Shown: positions 7,300 to 14,965, counted from the stretch's first letter. The stretch: 24,324 nucleotides of DNA from Oscillospiraceae bacterium (GCA_016297165.1 JAEDHF010000011.1:1-24324), one strand, 5' to 3'. Numbers and translations are program-made. The notes: generated by a model not told the origin, from the letters alone.

Positions 7300-7756
7300 A
7301 ATGTTCTCTAAGACTATATATATATTCTCCGACGGAGCCTGTTCGGGAAACCCCGGTCCCGGCGGCTACGGCGTAATAATACGCTGTGACAACAGGGAAA
7401 AAGAGCTTTCCGGAGGAGAAGCCCATACCACCAACAACAGAATGGAGCTTATGGGGGTTATTACGGGGCTTGAAGCCCTTAAGCAGCCCTGCAGGGTTGT
7501 ACTCCAGACCGACTCGAAATATGTGGTTGATTCGGTTACTAAGGGCTGGGCTGAAGGCTGGCGCAAAAAAGGCTGGATAAAGAGCGATAAAAAGCCTGCA
7601 CTTAACAGCGATTTATGGGAACGGCTTCTCGACCTGCTTAAAATCCATGATGTAACCTTTACCTGGATAAAGGGGCACGCCGGCCACGAGGAAAACGAGC
7701 GGTGCGACCGTCTTGCAGTAATGCAAAGAGAAAAATATGCAGGAAATCAGCTATAA
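7292..7756 (+). CDS. rnhA: Ribonuclease HI
   Basis: 154 residues, the usual size. It degrades the RNA strand of RNA-DNA hybrids, including primers and R-loops. The catalytic carboxylates are all visible: Asp14 (SDGA), Glu52 (RMEL), Asp74 (TDSKY) and Asp139 (ERCDRLA), plus His129 in KGHAGHEEN. Spacing matches E. coli RNase HI with a constant 4-5 residue offset. A basic Trp/Lys-rich handle region (about 84-101) is present. The start overlaps the end of the ATPase gene by 8 nt, which suggests translational coupling; ATG 7301 is an alternative start that would remove three residues. There is no terminator before the ilvE promoter. Confidence 0.95.
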   Translation: MSEMFSKTIYIFSDGACSGNPGPGGYGVIIRCDNREKELSGGEAHTTNNRMELMGVITGLEALKQPCRVVLQTDSKYVVDSVTKGWAEGWRKKGWIKSDKKPALNSDLWERLLDLLKIHDVTFTWIKGHAGHEENERCDRLAVMQREKYAGNQL

Positions 7757-7781
7757 AATTTCAGAAATTCACCGTTATATA

Positions 7782-7810
7782 TTTACAAATCGAAAATAAA
7801 ATGGTATAAT
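7782..7810 (+). promoter_or_regulatory. Promoter of ilvE
   Basis: TTTACA (7782-7787) and TATAAT (7805-7810), 17-nt spacer. The leader is only about 30 nt, too short for a T-box or other attenuator. Confidence 0.8.
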
Positions 7811-7847
7811 AACAGTAATTTCATTATACAGAAAGGAACTTAAGAAA

Positions 7848-8918
7848 ATGGAAATTAAAATCATTAAAACAACAGCTCCTAAGGCTAAGCCCGCCGACGA
7901 GACAAAGCTCGGCTTCGGTAAGGTTTTCTCCGACCATATGTTCATCATGGAATATGATACAGGTATGGGCTGGCACGACGCAAGAGTAGTACCCTACGGC
8001 GATATTACCCTCTCTCCTGCGGCTATGGTTCTCCACTATGGTCAGGAAATCTTCGAGGGCTTAAAGGCTTACAGAACTCCCAACGGCGACATTCAGTTCT
8101 TCCGTCCCGAAGAAAACTTCAAGAGACTCAACTCCTCCGCCGAACGTCTCGTTATCCCTCAGATTCCCGTTGAGGACGCTTTACAGGCGCTTCACACTCT
8201 CGTTGAGGTAGATAAGGACTGGGTTCCCCATACCGACGGCGCTTCCCTTTATATCCGTCCCTTTATATTTGCGGCTGACCCCTTCCTCGGCGTTCGCCCC
8301 GGCGATAAGTATTACTTTATCATTATCTGCTCCCCCTCGGGCGCTTATTATGCAAGCGGCTTAAACCCCGTTGATATCTACGTTGAGACTAAGTATGTCC
8401 GTGCAGTCAAGGGCGGTATGGGTTACACCAAGACAGGCGGTAACTATGCAGCTTCCTTAGCAGGTCAGGACGAGGCTCACAAGCAGAACTATTCACAGGT
8501 TCTCTGGCTTGACGGCATTGAAAGAAAGTACATAGAAGAAGTCGGCGCTATGAACATCTTCTTCATTATCGACGGCGAGGTTGTAACCCCCGAATTACAG
8601 GGCTCTATCCTCCCCGGTATCACAAGAAAGTCCGTTCTTGAGCTTTGCCGTAAGTGGGGCATGAAGGTCAGCGAGAGAAGAATCTCCGCCGATGAGGTTG
8701 CCGAGGCTTATAAGGCAGGAAAGCTCCAGGAGGTATTCGGCTCCGGTACCGCAGCAGTTATCTCCCCCGTAGGTCACTTAAAGTACGGCGACCTGGTAAT
8801 GGAAATAAACGGAAACAAGATAGGCGAGATTTCCCAGAAGCTTTACGATACCATGACAGGTATGCAGTACGGTAAGCTTCCCGATGAAATGGGCTGGATT
8901 GTACCCCTTAAGAAGTAA
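7848..8918 (+). CDS. ilvE: Branched-chain amino acid aminotransferase
   Basis: A 356-residue fold-type IV PLP enzyme of the larger (type II, eukaryote-like) BCAT group. It interconverts Leu, Ile and Val with their 2-oxo acids using glutamate. Characteristic segments are HYGQEIFEGLKAY, the PLP-lysine region YTKTGGNYAAS with Lys195 as the likely Schiff-base residue, EEVGAMNIFF, and GSILPGITRKSVLEL near the phosphate-binding end. Full length for the family. AAAGGAA lies about 10 nt before the ATG. It stands alone after its own promoter, with no other ilv or leu gene in the window. Confidence 0.95.
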   Translation: MEIKIIKTTAPKAKPADETKLGFGKVFSDHMFIMEYDTGMGWHDARVVPYGDITLSPAAMVLHYGQEIFEGLKAYRTPNGDIQFFRPEENFKRLNSSAERLVIPQIPVEDALQALHTLVEVDKDWVPHTDGASLYIRPFIFAADPFLGVRPGDKYYFIIICSPSGAYYASGLNPVDIYVETKYVRAVKGGMGYTKTGGNYAASLAGQDEAHKQNYSQVLWLDGIERKYIEEVGAMNIFFIIDGEVVTPELQGSILPGITRKSVLELCRKWGMKVSERRISADEVAEAYKAGKLQEVFGSGTAAVISPVGHLKYGDLVMEINGNKIGEISQKLYDTMTGMQYGKLPDEMGWIVPLKK

Positions 8919-8943
8919 TCGGCTACAGTAAATCAAGTAATTT

Positions 8944-8984
8944 CCGCCGGGCAGACGCCTTAATTAGAAGCTGCTGCCCGGCGG
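8944..8984. repeat. CCGCCGGGC hairpin, copy 2 (3' of ilvE)
   Basis: A perfect 11-bp stem (CCGCCGGGCAG at 8944-8954, CTGCCCGGCGG at 8974-8984) 25 nt after the ilvE stop. It shares 9-base arms and some loop sequence with 3946-3993. No U-run follows, so it is a 3'-end stabilising or repeat hairpin rather than a classical terminator. Confidence 0.6.
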
Positions 8985-9029
8985 TTAGAATACTGCCGTA
9001 AAAAGGCGGTTAGAATACTGCCGTAAAAC
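8980..9029. repeat. 25-bp tandem duplication
   Basis: Two head-to-tail copies of a 25-base unit starting GGCGGTTAGAATACTGCCG (8980-9004 and 9005-9029) differ only at the last base. The unit contains TAGAAT, a possible -10 box, in each copy. The first copy overlaps the right arm of the hairpin at 8944-8984. A smaller hairpin, CCCGTC/GACGGG, lies at about 9043-9061 before glyQS. Confidence 0.75.
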
Positions 9030-9080
9030 GGCGGAAACAGCTCCCGTCAAGCCACGACGGGGCAGGAAAGGAAAATTAAA

Positions 9081-10457
9081 ATGAACAACACAGAAAAAGT
9101 AATGGACAAAATCGTTGCCCTTTGTAAGGGCAGAGGCTTTATCTACCCCGGAAGCGAAATCTACGGCGGTCTTGCAAACACCTGGGACTACGGTCCTCTT
9201 GGCGTTGAGCTCAAGAACAACATCAAAAAGGCATGGACAAAGAAGTTCGTACAGGAAAACAAGTACAACGTAGGTCTCGACAGCGCTATCCTCATGAACC
9301 CTCAGACCTGGGTAGCTTCGGGTCATATCGGCGGCTTCTCCGACCCTCTTATGGACTGTAAGGAATGTAAGACCCGTCACAGAGCCGATAACCTTATCGA
9401 GGATTTCGACGGTACAAATGTTGCAGGCTGGACAAATCAGCAGATGACCGACTATATAAAGGAAAAGGGCATTACCTGTCCTAACTGCGGAAAGGCTAAT
9501 TTTACCGATATCCGCCAGTTCAACCTTATGTTCAAGACCTTCCAGGGCGTAACCGAGGACAGCAAGTCCGAGCTTTATCTTCGTCCCGAAACTGCACAGG
9601 GTATCTTCGTTAACTTCGCAAATGTTCAGAGAACTACCCGTAAAAAAATCCCATTCGGCGTTGGTCAGGTTGGTAAGTCCTTCAGAAACGAGATTACTCC
9701 CGGTAACTTTATTTTCCGTGTTCGTGAATTTGAACAGATGGAGCTTGAATTCTTCTGTAAGCCCGGAACCGACCTTGACTGGTTCTATTACTGGAAGAAT
9801 TTCTGCAAGAACTGGCTCCTCTCCCTTAATATTAAGGAAGAAAACCTCCGCTTAAGAGACCATAGCCCCGAGGAGCTTTGCTTCTATTCTAAGGCTACTA
9901 CCGACTTCGAATATATGTTCCCCTTCGGCTGGGGCGAGCTTTGGGGCGTTGCGGACAGAACCGACTACGACCTTACTCAGCATATCAAGACCAGCGGTCA
10001 GAAGCTCGAATACTTCGACCAGGAAACAGGCGAAAAGTACGTTCCCTACGTTATCGAGCCCTCTCTCGGCGTTGAGCGTCTTTTCCTCGCTCTCGTTACC
10101 GAGGCTTATGACGAGGAAGCTCTCGAGGACGGAACAACAAGAACTGTTCTCCATTTCCATCCCTTTATCGCTCCTATTAAGGCGGCTGTTCTTCCTCTTT
10201 CGAAGAAGCTTGCCGAGCCTGCCGGAGCTCTTGCAGACGAGCTTTGCAAGTATTTCCCCGTTGACTACGACGACGCAGGCGCAATCGGTAAGAGATACCG
10301 CCGTGAGGACGAAATCGGTACTCCCTTCTGTATCACATACGACTTCGAAAGTGAAGAGGATAAGTGCGTAACTATCCGTGAAAGGGATACAATGCAGCAG
10401 GTAAGAATCCCGATTTCCGACGTAAGAGCATATATTGAGGAAAGAATTTTCTTCTGA
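9081..10457 (+). CDS. glyQS: Glycyl-tRNA synthetase, single-chain dimeric type
   Basis: A 458-residue class II aminoacyl-tRNA synthetase that charges tRNA-Gly. The N-terminal segment FIYPGSEIYGGLANTWDYGP and motif 1 are followed by a Cys-rich insertion (CKECKTRH and CPNCGK, a likely zinc site). Motif 2 is FRNEITPGNFIFRVREFEQME and motif 3 is IEPSLGVERLFLAL. The C-terminal anticodon-binding domain covers about residues 350-458. This is the eukaryote/archaea-like alpha2 enzyme, not the alpha2beta2 GlyQ+GlyS type. AAAGGAAAA precedes the ATG. I see neither a T-box nor a convincing promoter directly upstream, so it may be partly read from ilvE. Confidence 0.95.
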   Translation: MNNTEKVMDKIVALCKGRGFIYPGSEIYGGLANTWDYGPLGVELKNNIKKAWTKKFVQENKYNVGLDSAILMNPQTWVASGHIGGFSDPLMDCKECKTRHRADNLIEDFDGTNVAGWTNQQMTDYIKEKGITCPNCGKANFTDIRQFNLMFKTFQGVTEDSKSELYLRPETAQGIFVNFANVQRTTRKKIPFGVGQVGKSFRNEITPGNFIFRVREFEQMELEFFCKPGTDLDWFYYWKNFCKNWLLSLNIKEENLRLRDHSPEELCFYSKATTDFEYMFPFGWGELWGVADRTDYDLTQHIKTSGQKLEYFDQETGEKYVPYVIEPSLGVERLFLALVTEAYDEEALEDGTTRTVLHFHPFIAPIKAAVLPLSKKLAEPAGALADELCKYFPVDYDDAGAIGKRYRREDEIGTPFCITYDFESEEDKCVTIRERDTMQQVRIPISDVRAYIEERIFF

Positions 10458-10471
10458 TAAAGCAATAAAAG

Positions 10472-10507
10472 AGGCATTTTCCGTTTTTGGAAAATGCCTT
10501 ATTTTTT
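10472..10507. terminator. Terminator between convergent glyQS and lipoprotein genes
   Basis: Perfect 11-bp stem (AGGCATTTTCC/GGAAAATGCCT) with a six-base loop, followed by TTATTTTTT on the plus strand and a weaker T-rich tail on the minus strand. It serves glyQS and probably also the minus-strand gene. Confidence 0.85.
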
Positions 10508-11033
10508 ACTCAATAGGAATTATATCCTCCTCGCCCTTTTCCATTTCCACAAACTTCGTAAACTCAACCTTGACGTCCCTTTCCTCCATAGATAACAGGG
10601 CAGGGCGCTTATCCTCGCCGAAGCTTAGGGTGTAGGTACAGGTGGGGGACTGTCCCGATAAGGTTATAACGCCGTCCTTTACGGTAGCGTCGGAGGTGTT
10701 GTCTATAGCGGCTTCAACAGCGTCGGAAATAAGCTTTGTTACGGAAACAGCTTCGCCGTTTATATCGGCTAATGCCTCGGTATCGAACATTGAAACCGTA
10801 GTCTTTCCGTCCTCAATACGTATTACTGCACCCTCTAAGGCATAGGGCTCGGTAACGCAGAACTCCCAGCGGTTTTCGGAAAACCTTCTCATCTGAACGG
10901 TACATTCCTTATCGCCGTAGGCAATATCCGCTTCCGCACTGAAGCAGATATCCATATCCGGGGCGGCGGCTGTAGTACTGCCGCAGGAGGTTAAAAGGGC
11001 AATCATGGGAATTAAAAATAAAAAACGTTTCAT
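10506..11033 (-). CDS. Uncharacterised lipoprotein
   Basis: A 175-residue protein with a short signal peptide and lipobox LTSC (Cys17), so it is a predicted membrane-anchored lipoprotein. The mature part is beta-rich with no motif I recognise. Its alternating strands (TVQMRRFSENRWEFCVTEPY and similar) recall LolA/LppX-like lipoprotein folds, but that is weak. GAAAGGAATG precedes ATG 11033. A longer frame up to 11084 exists but would place the signal peptide internally. It lies 50 nt downstream of nnr on the same strand and is probably cotranscribed with it. Confidence 0.7.
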   Translation of the reverse strand: MKRFLFLIPMIALLTSCGSTTAAAPDMDICFSAEADIAYGDKECTVQMRRFSENRWEFCVTEPYALEGAVIRIEDGKTTVSMFDTEALADINGEAVSVTKLISDAVEAAIDNTSDATVKDGVITLSGQSPTCTYTLSFGEDKRPALLSMEERDVKVEFTKFVEMEKGEEDIIPIE

Positions 11034-11083
11034 ACTTTCATTCCTTTCGTTATAAGGAAACAAAAAGTGTGAAACGTTTTGCA

Positions 11084-12595
11084 TTATAATGCGTTTACAA
11101 TATCCCGTGGAAGTATGTTGTAGAGGGGTTTTTCCTTAGCAAGCTTGTCAGCGGCGAGACCGTGGAGATATACCCCTGAAGCGGCTCCGTAGAAGAGGTC
11201 GGCGCTCTGCCCCACGAGGGAGGCGATAACTCCCGAAAGAACGTCTCCGCTTCCGCCCTTGGCAAGTCCCGGGTTACCCGGGGTGTTTATAAAGGCTTCG
11301 CCGGTAGGCGAGGCGATTACGGTATTGACCCCCTTAAGTACGGTTACTGCGTTATACTTAGCAGCAAATTCCTTCGCAAGGGAGAGACGGTTTTTCTGGA
11401 TTTCTTCGACGCTTAAGCCTGTCATTCTTGAAAATTCCGCAGGATGGGGCGTAACGATAACACCCTTTTTGTTTTCCGTTAATATATTTATATTCACGGA
11501 AATTGCGTTTAGACCGTCTGCGTCAATAATTATGGGACAATCTGCATTTTTGATGATGAATTCTGTCAGTTCATAGGTGGACTTGTTGTTTCCGAGGCCA
11601 CAGCCGATAAGTATAGCGGAGTATTTTGCATCCGAAAGCTCGTCCTTTACCGAATCTACCGCCTTTTCGTTAATAAACCCGTCGAATTCATGGTCCAACG
11701 GAAGGTAGATAGCTTCCGGAATGGCGGCGGCTATTGCGTTAATTACCCTCATCGGGGTAGCGAGGGTGCAAAGCCCTATACCCATTTTTAAGGCGGCATT
11801 GGTGGAGAGGAGAGCGGCTCCGGGAAAGCGGCCGCTTCCGCTTATATTGAGAAGTCTGCCGTAGGTGCCCTTATGGGAAACGATTTTTCTTTCAGGGAGG
11901 AATTCCTTTAGTATATCCTCGGAGAGAATAGCTTCACAGCCCTTAAAGCAGTCCAGAGGTATTCCGATATCCGCCAGTATGAGAGCGCCGCTGTATTCGA
12001 AGGCAGGGTGGGAATAGAGCCCCTTTTTTACTGCGGCAAGGGTAATCGTATAGTCGGGCTTAAAGGCGTTAAGGGCTATTTCTCCCGTATCGCTGTTGAT
12101 ACCGCTGGGTATATCCACGGAAATTTTTATTGGGTCGGAAAGCCCGTTTATAAAGGCGAAAAGCTCGGAAACGGTATCATCAAGCTCACCGTGAAAGCCT
12201 GTACCGAAAACTGCGTCGATGACTGCGTCGCTATTTTCGAGGACCTTCATAACGTTTTCCTTCTGGTGGACATACATACACATATTGAGCCCCGTCTCAT
12301 AGGTTGAATAGCAAAGACGGGCGCAATCAGTCTTAGGAAGGTCGCTTACGAAAACGAGGATTGCGTTTGCTCCTGCGTCGAGGAGAAGGTCGGTAATAAC
12401 GATACCGTCGCCGCCGTTATTGCCTCTGCCTGCGAGAACTACTATGTTCTTATCCTTAACGCCCTCGAGGATTTTCTCTATGCGGTCGAAGCAGGCCTGC
12501 CCGGCGTTCTTCATAAGCTGGAAATAGGGGATTCCGTTCTTATCGGCATTTGCTTCCGCCGTTTTCATCTGTTCATTTGTAACTGCGAGGCGCAC
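11084..12595 (-). CDS. nnr: Bifunctional NAD(P)H-hydrate repair enzyme (epimerase/dehydratase)
   Basis: A 503-residue fusion that repairs hydrated NADH and NADPH. The N-terminal half (about residues 1-210) is the YjeF_N/NnrE epimerase with the VVLAGRGNNGGDG loop. The C-terminal half (about 220-503) is the ribokinase-like NnrD dehydratase, which uses ADP or ATP, with TPHPAEFSRM and NPGLAKGGSGDVLSG. I choose GTG 12595, which gives MRLAVTNEQM, the usual family N-terminus, with AGAGGAAG 7 nt before it. Starts at 12613 and 12649 fit less well, and 12649 falls in the terminator of the upstream gene. No promoter is visible between that terminator and the start. Confidence 0.92.
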   Translation of the reverse strand: MRLAVTNEQMKTAEANADKNGIPYFQLMKNAGQACFDRIEKILEGVKDKNIVVLAGRGNNGGDGIVITDLLLDAGANAILVFVSDLPKTDCARLCYSTYETGLNMCMYVHQKENVMKVLENSDAVIDAVFGTGFHGELDDTVSELFAFINGLSDPIKISVDIPSGINSDTGEIALNAFKPDYTITLAAVKKGLYSHPAFEYSGALILADIGIPLDCFKGCEAILSEDILKEFLPERKIVSHKGTYGRLLNISGSGRFPGAALLSTNAALKMGIGLCTLATPMRVINAIAAAIPEAIYLPLDHEFDGFINEKAVDSVKDELSDAKYSAILIGCGLGNNKSTYELTEFIIKNADCPIIIDADGLNAISVNINILTENKKGVIVTPHPAEFSRMTGLSVEEIQKNRLSLAKEFAAKYNAVTVLKGVNTVIASPTGEAFINTPGNPGLAKGGSGDVLSGVIASLVGQSADLFYGAASGVYLHGLAADKLAKEKPLYNILPRDIVNAL

Positions 12596-12617
12596 AGCGT
12601 CACTTCCTCTCATAAGC

Positions 12618-12655
12618 AAAAATGCCTGTATCCCGAGGAACACAGGCAATTTTTA
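12618..12655. terminator. Terminator after the SCP2-domain gene
   Basis: Stem TGCCTGT/ACAGGCA with internal TCC/GGA and T-runs on both sides, starting about 15 nt after the minus-strand stop of the SCP2-domain gene. It ends only about 23 nt before the nnr start. Confidence 0.75.
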
Positions 12656-12667
12656 ATAAACCTTAGA

Positions 12668-13399
12668 TTACTTGCGAGCTTTCTTTGTGCTCTTATTTGT
12701 CTTGGGAGCAGTCTTAGCAACAGGCTTAGCTTCTGCCTTGGGAGCAGCCTTAGCTTCTGTCTTAACCTCTGCCTTAGGAGCAGGCTTAGCTTCTGTCTTA
12801 ACCTCTGCCTTAGGAGCAACCTTAGCTTCTGTCTTAATCTCTGCCTTAGGAGCAACCTTAGCTTCTGTCTTAACCTCTGCCTTAGGAGCAGCCTTAACCT
12901 CTGTCTTAACCGCAGCCTTAGGAGCTTCCTTCTTTACTGCGGGCTTAGCTTCCTTCTTTGCAGTAGCCTTAGCAGGAGCCTTTGTTTCCTTCTTAGCAGG
13001 AGCCTTAGCAACAGGCTTAGCTTCTTTCTTAGCGAGAGCCTTAGCGGCATCCTTTGTCTCCTTCTTAGCAGGAGTCTTCTTCATATAGCTGTTAAATATA
13101 TCTGCGCAGGAAGCCACATTTCCTTCAACCTTAAGGTCGCCCTTAGCGATAGCGTCAGAGGCGGAAACCTTACCGCCTAAAAGAGCCTTGAAGGTAGCTG
13201 CTGTAGCCTTAAAGGTAGCTGTGCAGTTGTTATAGGTATAGGGTTCAACGAATAATGCGCCGTCCTTTAATTCAAAATAGAAAACGCCTTCTCCGTCGCC
13301 TTCGATGCTGAACTGGAATGCAAACTGACCTTCAAGCTTCTTTGCGTCAACTTTAAGTATCAATTTCTTTAAGTCTGCGAAATTCTTTTCAAATGTCAT
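12668..13399 (-). CDS. SCP2-domain protein with Lys/Ala/Glu repeat tail
   Basis: A 243-residue protein in two halves. Residues 1 to about 108 fit an SCP2 (sterol carrier protein-like) domain: LKKLILKVDAKKLEGQFAFQF, a YFELKDGALFVE strand, then GGKVSASDAIAKGDLKVEG. Such domains hold lipids or other hydrophobic ligands. Residues from about 110 are low-complexity: KKETKAPAKA-type sequence, then five repeats of a 12-residue APKAEVKTEAKV-like unit, then a basic end (NKSTKKARK). The tail resembles histone H1-like or PAKKA-type bacterial tails, which bind DNA or anionic polymers, but its role here is unknown. AAAGGAAGG precedes the start and a strong promoter lies upstream. Confidence 0.8.
   Translation of the reverse strand: MTFEKNFADLKKLILKVDAKKLEGQFAFQFSIEGDGEGVFYFELKDGALFVEPYTYNNCTATFKATAATFKALLGGKVSASDAIAKGDLKVEGNVASCADIFNSYMKKTPAKKETKDAAKALAKKEAKPVAKAPAKKETKAPAKATAKKEAKPAVKKEAPKAAVKTEVKAAPKAEVKTEAKVAPKAEIKTEAKVAPKAEVKTEAKPAPKAEVKTEAKAAPKAEAKPVAKTAPKTNKSTKKARK
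12735..12914. repeat. 36-bp coding tandem repeat (five units)
   Basis: The string GCCTTAGGAGC (first copy GCCTTGGGAGC) recurs at 12735, 12771, 12807, 12843, 12879 and 12915, an exact 36-nt period. Five full units encode the 12-residue repeats of the SCP2-domain protein's tail. Low divergence suggests recent expansion by slippage, and the copy number may vary between strains. Confidence 0.9.
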
Positions 13400-13446
13400 T
13401 TTAGTTACCCTTCCTTTCAGAATGCTTGCTCTAATAAACCGTATGT

Positions 13447-13475
13447 ATTATATCATAAAAAAATCCCAATTTCAA
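13447..13475 (-). promoter_or_regulatory. Promoter of the SCP2-domain gene
   Basis: On the minus strand, TTGAAA (13475-13470) and TATAAT (13452-13447) with a 17-nt spacer. Confidence 0.75.
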
Positions 13476-13604
13476 GCGGTTTTTGACAAGTTAGTGCAAT
13501 ATGATTAAAAAAAGCGCTTTATCAGGCTGAAAACAGTATCAATTTACGATAAAAATGCTTAAAAATGCCCGAAAACAGGGCTGCTTGCGTGTTTTTTATC
13601 TATA

Positions 13605-13641
13605 GCATTGACCCGTAAATATGGGTTTATGCATTTTTTTA
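13605..13641 (+). terminator. Orphan terminator-like hairpin
   Basis: GCAT-TG-ACCC and GGGT-TT-ATGC can pair around an eight-base loop and are followed by seven Ts. No plus-strand gene lies upstream back to 10457, where glyQS ends with its own terminator. It could end a small RNA made from 13480-13640, or be a leader attenuator for the YlmC/YmxH gene. Another short inverted repeat, GCCC/GGGC, lies at about 13567-13581. Confidence 0.4.
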
Positions 13642-13689
13642 TGAGCCGCAAAATAAAAATAGTATATGCATTATAAGGAGGGGAGTACT

Positions 13690-13977
13690 GTGGTATATAC
13701 TTTCGACGATATAAAATGCAAGGAGATAATCAACATTAAAAGCGGAAGAAAAATCGGCTATGCGGACGATATAGAATTCGACGGCTGTACGGCGAAGCTC
13801 TGCCGCATCATTATCTACGGAAGAAACCGCTTTTTCGGACTTTTAGGCAGGGAGGAGGATATAGTTATAAGCTGGGGAGATATCGAGATAATCGGGGAGG
13901 ACGCTATTCTTGTAAGCTGTGAATGTCCGCCGAAAAACAGGAAAACTAACCCCTTAGGTTTCTTTAGGAGAAAATAG
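13690..13977 (+). CDS. YlmC/YmxH family sporulation protein (PRC-barrel)
   Basis: A 95-residue protein matching the small PRC-barrel family found in spore-forming Firmicutes: FDDIKCKEIINIKSGRKIGY, DDIEFD, then IIYGRNRFFGLLGREEDIVISWGDI. The family's molecular function is not well defined; members are widespread in endospore formers, so it hints that the host or its ancestors sporulate. AAGGAGG at 13675-13681 fits GTG 13690 with 8-nt spacing; ATG 13666 would put the ribosome binding site inside the gene. It lies just before the rpsB promoter as a separate unit. Confidence 0.85.
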   Translation: MVYTFDDIKCKEIINIKSGRKIGYADDIEFDGCTAKLCRIIIYGRNRFFGLLGREEDIVISWGDIEIIGEDAILVSCECPPKNRKTNPLGFFRRK

Positions 13978-14034
13978 ATAAATTTAAGTGGATTATATGA
14001 TAAAAAATTGTTAAAATAAATGAAAAGAAAAATA

Positions 14035-14063
14035 TTGTAAAACTATAAGAGTTATGATATAAT
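14035..14063 (+). promoter_or_regulatory. Promoter of rpsB-tsf
   Basis: TTGTAA (14035-14040) and TATAAT (14058-14063) with a 17-nt spacer, ending an AT-rich tract. Confidence 0.8.
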
Positions 14064-14069
14064 ACTAAG

Positions 14070-14171
14070 GTCGGCTATGTCCGATAATTCGCACGTTCTC
14101 TATAAGCGCTTACGGTGCCGCACCTGCGGTCAGGCGTGTTCAGAGGGCGGAGGATTACAAATAACCAAAAC
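14070..14171 (+). promoter_or_regulatory. Structured rpsB leader, possible autoregulatory RNA
   Basis: About 115 nt separate the predicted transcription start from ATG 14187. Hairpins TCGG/CCGA (14071-14084) and CCGC/GCGG (14118-14129) are visible, and distant CACG and CGTG segments could form an outer stem. Ribosomal protein operons often carry leaders bound by their own product. I cannot match this to a named S2 leader class from sequence alone. Confidence 0.4.
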
Positions 14172-14186
14172 AAGGAGGACGCTACC

Positions 14187-14930
14187 ATGGCAGTAGTATC
14201 AATGAAACAGCTTCTTGAAGCCGGTGTTCACTTCGGTCATCAGACAAGACGCTGGAACCCGAAAATGGCTCAGTACATTTTCACAGAAAGAAACGGAATT
14301 TATATCATCGACCTTCAGAAGACAGTTAAGAAGCTCGACGAAGCTTATAACTTCATCTTCAATGTAGCAGCAGAAGGCGGCGAGGTTCTCTTCGTAGGTA
14401 CAAAGAAGCAGGCTTCCGATTCCGTTAAGGAAGAAGCAGAAAGAGCAAACGCTCACTTTGTAAACGCAAGATGGCTCGGCGGTATGATGACAAACTTCAA
14501 GACCATCCAGAACAGAATCAAGAGACTTGAACAGCTTCATACAATGGAAACAGACGGCACCTTCGACCTTCTCCCCAAGAAGGAAGTGAGCCAGCTTACT
14601 CTCGAAATCGAAAAGCTCGAAAAGTTCCTCGGCGGTATCAAGAATATGAAGAAGCTCCCCGGCGCTTTATTCGTAGTTGACCCCCGTAAGGAAAAGATTG
14701 CGGTTTCCGAAGCTAAGAAGCTTGGTATCCCCGTAGTTGCTATCGTAGATACAAACTGCGACCCCGACGAAATCGACTATGTAATCCCCGGTAACGACGA
14801 CGCTATCCGTGCAGTTAAGCTTATTGCAGGCGCTATGGCTGACGCTATTATCGCAGCTCGTCAGGGTACCGCTGAAGCAGTAACAGGCGAAGAAGCTGAA
14901 CCCGTTGCTGAAGAAGCACAGGCTGAATAA
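14187..14930 (+). CDS. rpsB: 30S ribosomal protein S2
   Basis: A 247-residue S2 protein of the small ribosomal subunit. Family landmarks are clear: MKQLLEAGVHFGHQTRRWNPKM at the start, GIYIIDLQKT, WLGGMMTNFKTIQNRIKRL, PGALFVVDPRKEKIAVSEAKKLGIPVVAIVDTNCDPD, and a Glu/Ala-rich C-terminus. ATG 14187 follows AAGGAGG (14172-14178); the longer frame from 14115 lies in the structured leader. It is followed by tsf 35 nt downstream, the standard bacterial order. Confidence 0.98.
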   Translation: MAVVSMKQLLEAGVHFGHQTRRWNPKMAQYIFTERNGIYIIDLQKTVKKLDEAYNFIFNVAAEGGEVLFVGTKKQASDSVKEEAERANAHFVNARWLGGMMTNFKTIQNRIKRLEQLHTMETDGTFDLLPKKEVSQLTLEIEKLEKFLGGIKNMKKLPGALFVVDPRKEKIAVSEAKKLGIPVVAIVDTNCDPDEIDYVIPGNDDAIRAVKLIAGAMADAIIAARQGTAEAVTGEEAEPVAEEAQAE

Positions 14931-14965
14931 TTTTTCTGTAAAATAATATAAAGGAGTAAAATATC

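Noticed and set aside
8980..9034. CRISPR-like direct repeats
   Set aside because: Two adjacent 25-bp units without spacers and no cas genes; a simple tandem duplication.
9000..9080. T-box or glycine riboswitch upstream of glyQS
   Set aside because: The gap is too short and lacks the GGTACCGCG antiterminator core or glycine aptamer features.
12610..12855. Minus-strand Leu/Arg-rich repeat frame
   Set aside because: Another out-of-frame reading of the same repeat, running through the terminator.
12672..13088. Plus-strand 138-residue Ala/Leu/Ser-rich repetitive frame that looks like a membrane protein
   Set aside because: It is the antisense reading of the 36-bp repeats in the SCP2-domain gene. 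The periodicity comes from the real gene on the other strand.
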